DNA of 64,000 nucleotides from Fistularia commersonii (lineage: Eukaryota > Chordata > Actinopteri > Syngnathiformes > Fistulariidae), in contig JBBMNZ010000003.1 of the NCBI GenBank assembly GCA_037954325.1, positions 17,534,392 through 17,598,391 on the forward strand, in the 5' to 3' direction. The notes beneath the pieces are model-generated. The model was not told where the DNA came from, did no database searches, and saw only the letters and a list, made by a program, of their open reading frames with translations. Positions 10,236-64,000 of this stretch are shown here, one piece after another. The position numbers and the translations under genes were made by a program. Within the stretch, counting starts at the first letter, position 1, and each line of letters begins with the position of its first letter.

Positions 10236-11474
10236 CACGACATGGCCAAAAATATTTACTCACCTGCCTTGACTCACATTTGAACTGAAGAGATATCCCA
10301 CTCTTAGTACAGGGGGTTCAATATGACATCAGTTCACCTTTTGCAGCTATAACAGCTTCAACTCTTCTGGGAAGGTTATCAACAAGGTTCAGGAGTGTGT
10401 TTATGTGAATTTCTGACAATTCTTTCACAAGCACATTTGTGAGATCACACACTGATGTTGGACGAGAAACCCTGGCTCTCAGTCTCCGCTCTAATTCATC
10501 CCAAAGGTATTCTTTCAGGTTGAGGTCAGGACTCTGTGCAGGCCAGTCAAGTTCATCCAGACCAGACTCTGTCACCCATGTCTTTATGGACCTTGCTTTG
10601 TGCACTGGTGCACAGTCATGCTGGTAAAGGTTGGAGCCAGCACCAAACTGTTCCCACAAAGTTGGGAGCATGGCATAGTCCAAAATGTCTTGGTATGATG
10701 AAGCTTTCAGAGTTCCTTTCACTGGAACGAAGCAGCCAAGCCCAGCTCCTGAAAAACAACAGCACATAACAATCCCCTTCCACCAAACTTCACACTTGGC
10801 ACACTGGAGTCAGACAAGTACCGTTCTCCTGGCAACCGCCAAACCCAGACTCGTCCATCAGATTTCCAGATGGAGAAGCACAATACATCATTCCAGAGAA
10901 CATGTCTCCACTGCTCTAGAGTCCAGTGGCGGCGGGCTTTACACCACTGCATCCGATGCTTTGCATTGCACTTGGTGATGTGTGGCTTGGATGCAGTTGC
11001 TTGGCCATGGAAACCCATACCATGAAGCTCTCTGCAAACTGTTCTTGAGCTAATCTGAATGCCGCGTGAAGTTTGGAAGTCTGTAGCGATTGACTCTGCA
11101 GAAAGTTGGTAACCTCTTTGCGCCTCAGCGTCCGCTGACCCCGCCCCGTCTGTTTATGTGGCCTATCACTTCTTGGCTGAGTTGTTGTCTTTCCCAAACA
11201 CTTCCGTGTTCTTATTATACAGCTGACAGTTGACTGTGGAATATTTAGGAGTGAGAAAATTTCATGACTGGATTTGTTGCACAGGTGGCTTCCTATCACA
11301 GTTCCCCCGCTGGAATTCACTGAGCTCCTGAGAGCAACCCATTCTTTCACAAATGTTCGAGAAAACAGTCTGCAGGCCTGGGTGTTTGATTTTATACACC
11401 TGTGGGCATAGAGGTGATTGGAAAACCTGATTCAATTATTTGGATGGGTGAGCGAATACCTTTGGCCATATAGT
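10236..11474 (-). mobile_element. Tc1/mariner-type transposon fossil, nearly full length
   Basis: Ends are inverted: ATGGCCAAAAATATTTACTC (from about 10242) pairs with GAGCGAATACCTTTGGCCAT near 11452-11470, next to TA dinucleotides. About 1.24 kb, the size of a Tc1 element with short terminal repeats. It carries a transposase pseudogene on the minus strand and matches a fish Tc1 family I recognise by its transposase. Confidence 0.88.
10318..11350 (-). pseudogene. Tc1-type transposase pseudogene
   Basis: The start MKEWVALRSSVNSS and the first roughly 50 residues (helix-turn-helix with HEIFSLLNIPQSTVS) match the family, then the frame shifts near 11150. The middle (WKSDGRVWVWRLPGERYLSD) is in another frame, with the first catalytic Asp in W-N-D. 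The C-terminal 149 codons are open, with YQHDCAPVHK (second Asp) and SPDLNLKEYLWDELE (third acidic residue). At least two frameshifts make it inactive. Confidence 0.88.
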
Positions 11475-12602
11475 ATATCTGCTCCCTTGCTTTAAAACAT
11501 ATTAACACTGACCACTGTCATAAACTTAAGGCACATGAAATCTTACTGAGAAATGCATTTTTAAAATTCATTAATTACAAATGTTGATTCTGCTATTCAA
11601 GAAATTGTGTCAGAGTTAATTATACAGCTTCATCCCCCATGTAAATAGGATAAGTTTGTATTCAGATGCCTGGTTGCAAAGAAAAGTCAAACTTTCAATT
11701 CAAGGTATTCATCAATAAATGACATGTTAGATGGTTAACAGTGTTCAGTTGAACCCTGAATTTGTCTTCATATGACATATATTTACCCAGAAAGAGATAG
11801 GCATAGTGTTAACTGCAACCATTACATTCTCCTTCTAACATGCAAAATAAACAAACAGATTAATTAAAATCAACTTCTTGACCAATTACATGTTTGTATT
11901 TGAAACTGTACAAAAAATAAATAAGACCCATCGCTTTATACAACATGAATGTGCTAAAGGTTACATTTGTATTTTAAATAAAAAGATAATAAAAAAGCAA
12001 TGAAAATGAGAATGGTCTTGAATGTAATAAAGCAAAGTGTAAGCCAGTCAAAACTAAATATACAGATTAAAAAGATCCTTCAAGGAGCCTGCAGTGTCAT
12101 GAGAGAAGAATTTACCTCTCACAGTTGCCACCGGGAAGGTGCTTTCAAGCATTCTGGCTAAAATATAGCATCTATCTGAGAGCCCTCATGAACCGAAGAC
12201 TGCTAAACCTTCAACTAAATGACACCACTCCTGCATCATCACAAGGAAAAAAACAGGAATATTACCTTCATGCAAAATGAGGATGTGGTGACACACATGT
12301 GCAATGACCTTGAAACAAAAAAAAAAAATTGATTATGCCAGGATATGATAATCTCATCGTGGTGTTCTATAAGGGCAAGTGTGTGCATATGTATGATTTT
12401 ACATTTTTTGTACAATGACTTTAAGGTTTTCTGATTAAGTTTCCTAATATTGTATTCGGTTTATAAACTTCGCAAACATTATAAATATTGACTGCCTGGA
12501 TGATAGAAAGCAGCATATACAGTTAAAAGACACACCTCACTCCTGTTCTATTTGATCTGGACCCAGAGGAGGCTTTTACTTCAGATTGGAAGAAGTTGTT
12601 TA
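11475..12602. other. Intergenic, no recognised feature
   Basis: AT-rich sequence upstream of the iqgap1 promoter. I see no coding signal or repeat of note. Confidence 0.5.
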
Positions 12603-12626
12603 AAAGTTGCATGTGAGACACGTGTA

Positions 12627-12705
12627 AATATTTTTTTATATTATAATATTATTTTAAATTTTTCAAGTTTTTTCAAGTTTTAAATTTTTCAAGTTTTTAA
12701 AGTTT
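12627..12705. repeat. AT-rich tract with tandem TTTTCAAG units
   Basis: Low-complexity TTTATATTATAATATTATT is followed by several copies of a TTTTTCAAGTTT-like unit. It marks the edge between AT-rich flank and the GC-richer iqgap1 promoter. Confidence 0.6.
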
Positions 12706-12775
12706 TCCATTATCTCAAAACTTCAGGATCCGTCGGAGGCCCATGAAGGAAACCTCAGATCCGGGTTGAGAAGCG

Positions 12776-12789
12776 CCAGCAGGGGGCGC
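12776..12789 (+). promoter_or_regulatory. CTCF-type core motif
   Basis: CCAGCAGGGGGCGC fits every position of the vertebrate CTCF core consensus CCASYAGRKGGCRS. It lies about 290 bp upstream of the iqgap1 ATG, between the divergent CART and iqgap1 genes. Sequence match only; occupancy is unknown. Confidence 0.6.
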
Positions 12790-13079
12790 TGCATCGACCG
12801 CCTTCAGGCTAACGTGCGCCGTTTCCTGAAACGCATACTTCTGGACTAGAAAGAACACACCCAGTGACATCAGTGGGGTTTGAAGAAGAAGACGAAAAAA
12901 AAAAGTTTTCAAGTCAAACTCTGCAGGAGGAACGAGAGGGCCGGAAGGTCCTTCCCGAATTGCTGTCGGTTTTTAAGCGGGATTTGAAGCTCTGGACACT
13001 TCGGGGGGGGGAAGCAACAGTTCGGGAACTGTACGTAAACTTTTGTTGAGAAGCTGACCGTGTTTCCGAAGAGAGAAGG
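12790..13079 (+). promoter_or_regulatory. iqgap1 proximal promoter / 5' UTR
   Basis: GC-richer than its surroundings, with no obvious TATA box. It includes a G9 run at about 13003-13011. An in-frame TGA at 13047-13049 sits 10 codons before the ATG, so translation cannot begin further upstream in this frame. The transcription start is not determinable from sequence alone. Confidence 0.5.
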
Positions 13080-63368
<50,289 letters not shown>

Positions 63369-64000
63369 GTCCAGACTGAGAAAACTGAAATTACTTACTA
63401 TAGTGAATCTAGATTGTCACCTGATGGCAGTCAGCTGGTCGCTGTGTCAAACTCTAAATCTACTTAATATCTTTGTGGCAATAAACAGAAAGAGGGTGTT
63501 TTACTTCCTTTGGAAAAGAAAGGCCTAAAGGCAACATCTTTTTTTATATATTGCTATATATAACCAATGTTTTATGATAGTAATAATTTTCCCCAGCATA
63601 TAAATTATTATATTTAATGACTAAACTAATAGAGTACAGTTTAGTGAGTGATTCAGCAGATAAAAGTCTGAAAAAGTAACAAAAATCACCAGCAGTCAGC
63701 ATGAGCCTGTAGAAAGAAATCCAAGATGTTCGCTGAAAAAAAGTGGGAAGTGATCTGAACAGCAGATGGTAAATCAGCAAGGAAAAAATGTTTTACAAGA
63801 AACTTGGAAAGTATCATAAAAGTTGGAGCTTAACATTTATCCCCCTCACTATTGAAATGTTATATTCAAGAGATGATCAGGGATCCTGTGCGTCACAGAT
63901 CGTGTTTATTAAAATGCTTGTGAATGCAGCTTTAGACTATTTTTCTTTAGCTGGCCAAATCTAAATCTATTTAGCAGCTGCAGGCTGTTTCTTTTGCAAG
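63369..64000. other. iqgap1 intron 32 start (with possible alternative 3' end)
   Basis: Intron sequence if the weak donor at 63369 is used. If not, a stop at 63465 and AATAAA at 63480-63485 would end a short isoform. No other feature seen. Confidence 0.5.

Noticed and set aside
10439..10978. Plus-strand frames over the Tc1 element
   Set aside because: Antisense of the transposase pseudogene; no independent coding signal.
12627..12705. Direct TTTTCAAG repeats as a CRISPR-like array
   Set aside because: Eukaryotic low-complexity DNA with no regular spacers; no CRISPR array anywhere in the window.

Overview
This 64 kb window is vertebrate nuclear DNA, and everything in it points to a ray-finned (teleost) fish. 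It contains spliced vertebrate genes in AT-rich DNA, long GT/CA microsatellites, four separate Tc1/mariner-type elements of families common in fish, an RTE-type LINE, tRNA-derived SINEs and a small hAT element. I cannot name the species.

Two genes are recognisable. (1) A small three-exon neuropeptide gene on the minus strand (4689-6534) encodes a CART (cocaine- and amphetamine-regulated transcript) prepropeptide of 104 residues, with a signal peptide, a dibasic processing site and the six-cysteine C-terminal domain. It has a TATA box and GC box upstream and a poly(A) signal downstream. (2) The rest of the window, from 13080 to the right edge, is one large plus-strand gene, iqgap1. I placed 32 coding exons with matching splice phases (1411 codons). 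They carry the N-terminus, calponin-homology domain, IQGAP repeats, WW domain, four IQ motifs, the Ras-GAP-related domain and the start of the C-terminal region. The last roughly 230 residues, including most of the RasGAP C-terminal domain, lie beyond the window.

Layout: 1-1500, 5' part of an RTE LINE on the minus strand with an open endonuclease frame running off the edge; 2091-3600, a decayed Tc1 element split by a SINE; 4478-6702, the CART gene; 6864-6926, a strong nested hairpin; 10236-11474, a second Tc1 fossil; 12776-12789, a CTCF-type motif just upstream of iqgap1; 13080-13125, iqgap1 exon 1; 14413-15665, a third Tc1 fossil ending 36 bp before exon 2; 15805-36587, a 20.8 kb intron with more SINEs, a fourth Tc1 fossil and an inverted repeat pair; 36588-63368, exons 3-32 with short to medium introns.

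The two genes are divergent and about 6.5 kb apart. They are not functionally linked: IQGAP1 is a ubiquitous cytoskeletal scaffold and CART is a secreted neuroendocrine peptide. The linkage is nonetheless informative, because human CARTPT and IQGAP2 both lie on 5q13; a CART paralogue beside IQGAP1 looks like the other half of an ancient duplicated block.

I found no evidence for a new enzymatic or defence system. The observations most worth a second look are regulatory or evolutionary: a UG tract 20 nt before the in-frame IQ-motif exon 20, a candidate poison exon in intron 27, a possible intronic poly(A) site after exon 32, several long perfect hairpins, an antisense coding-like island in intron 2, and the CART paralogue with only one dibasic site.
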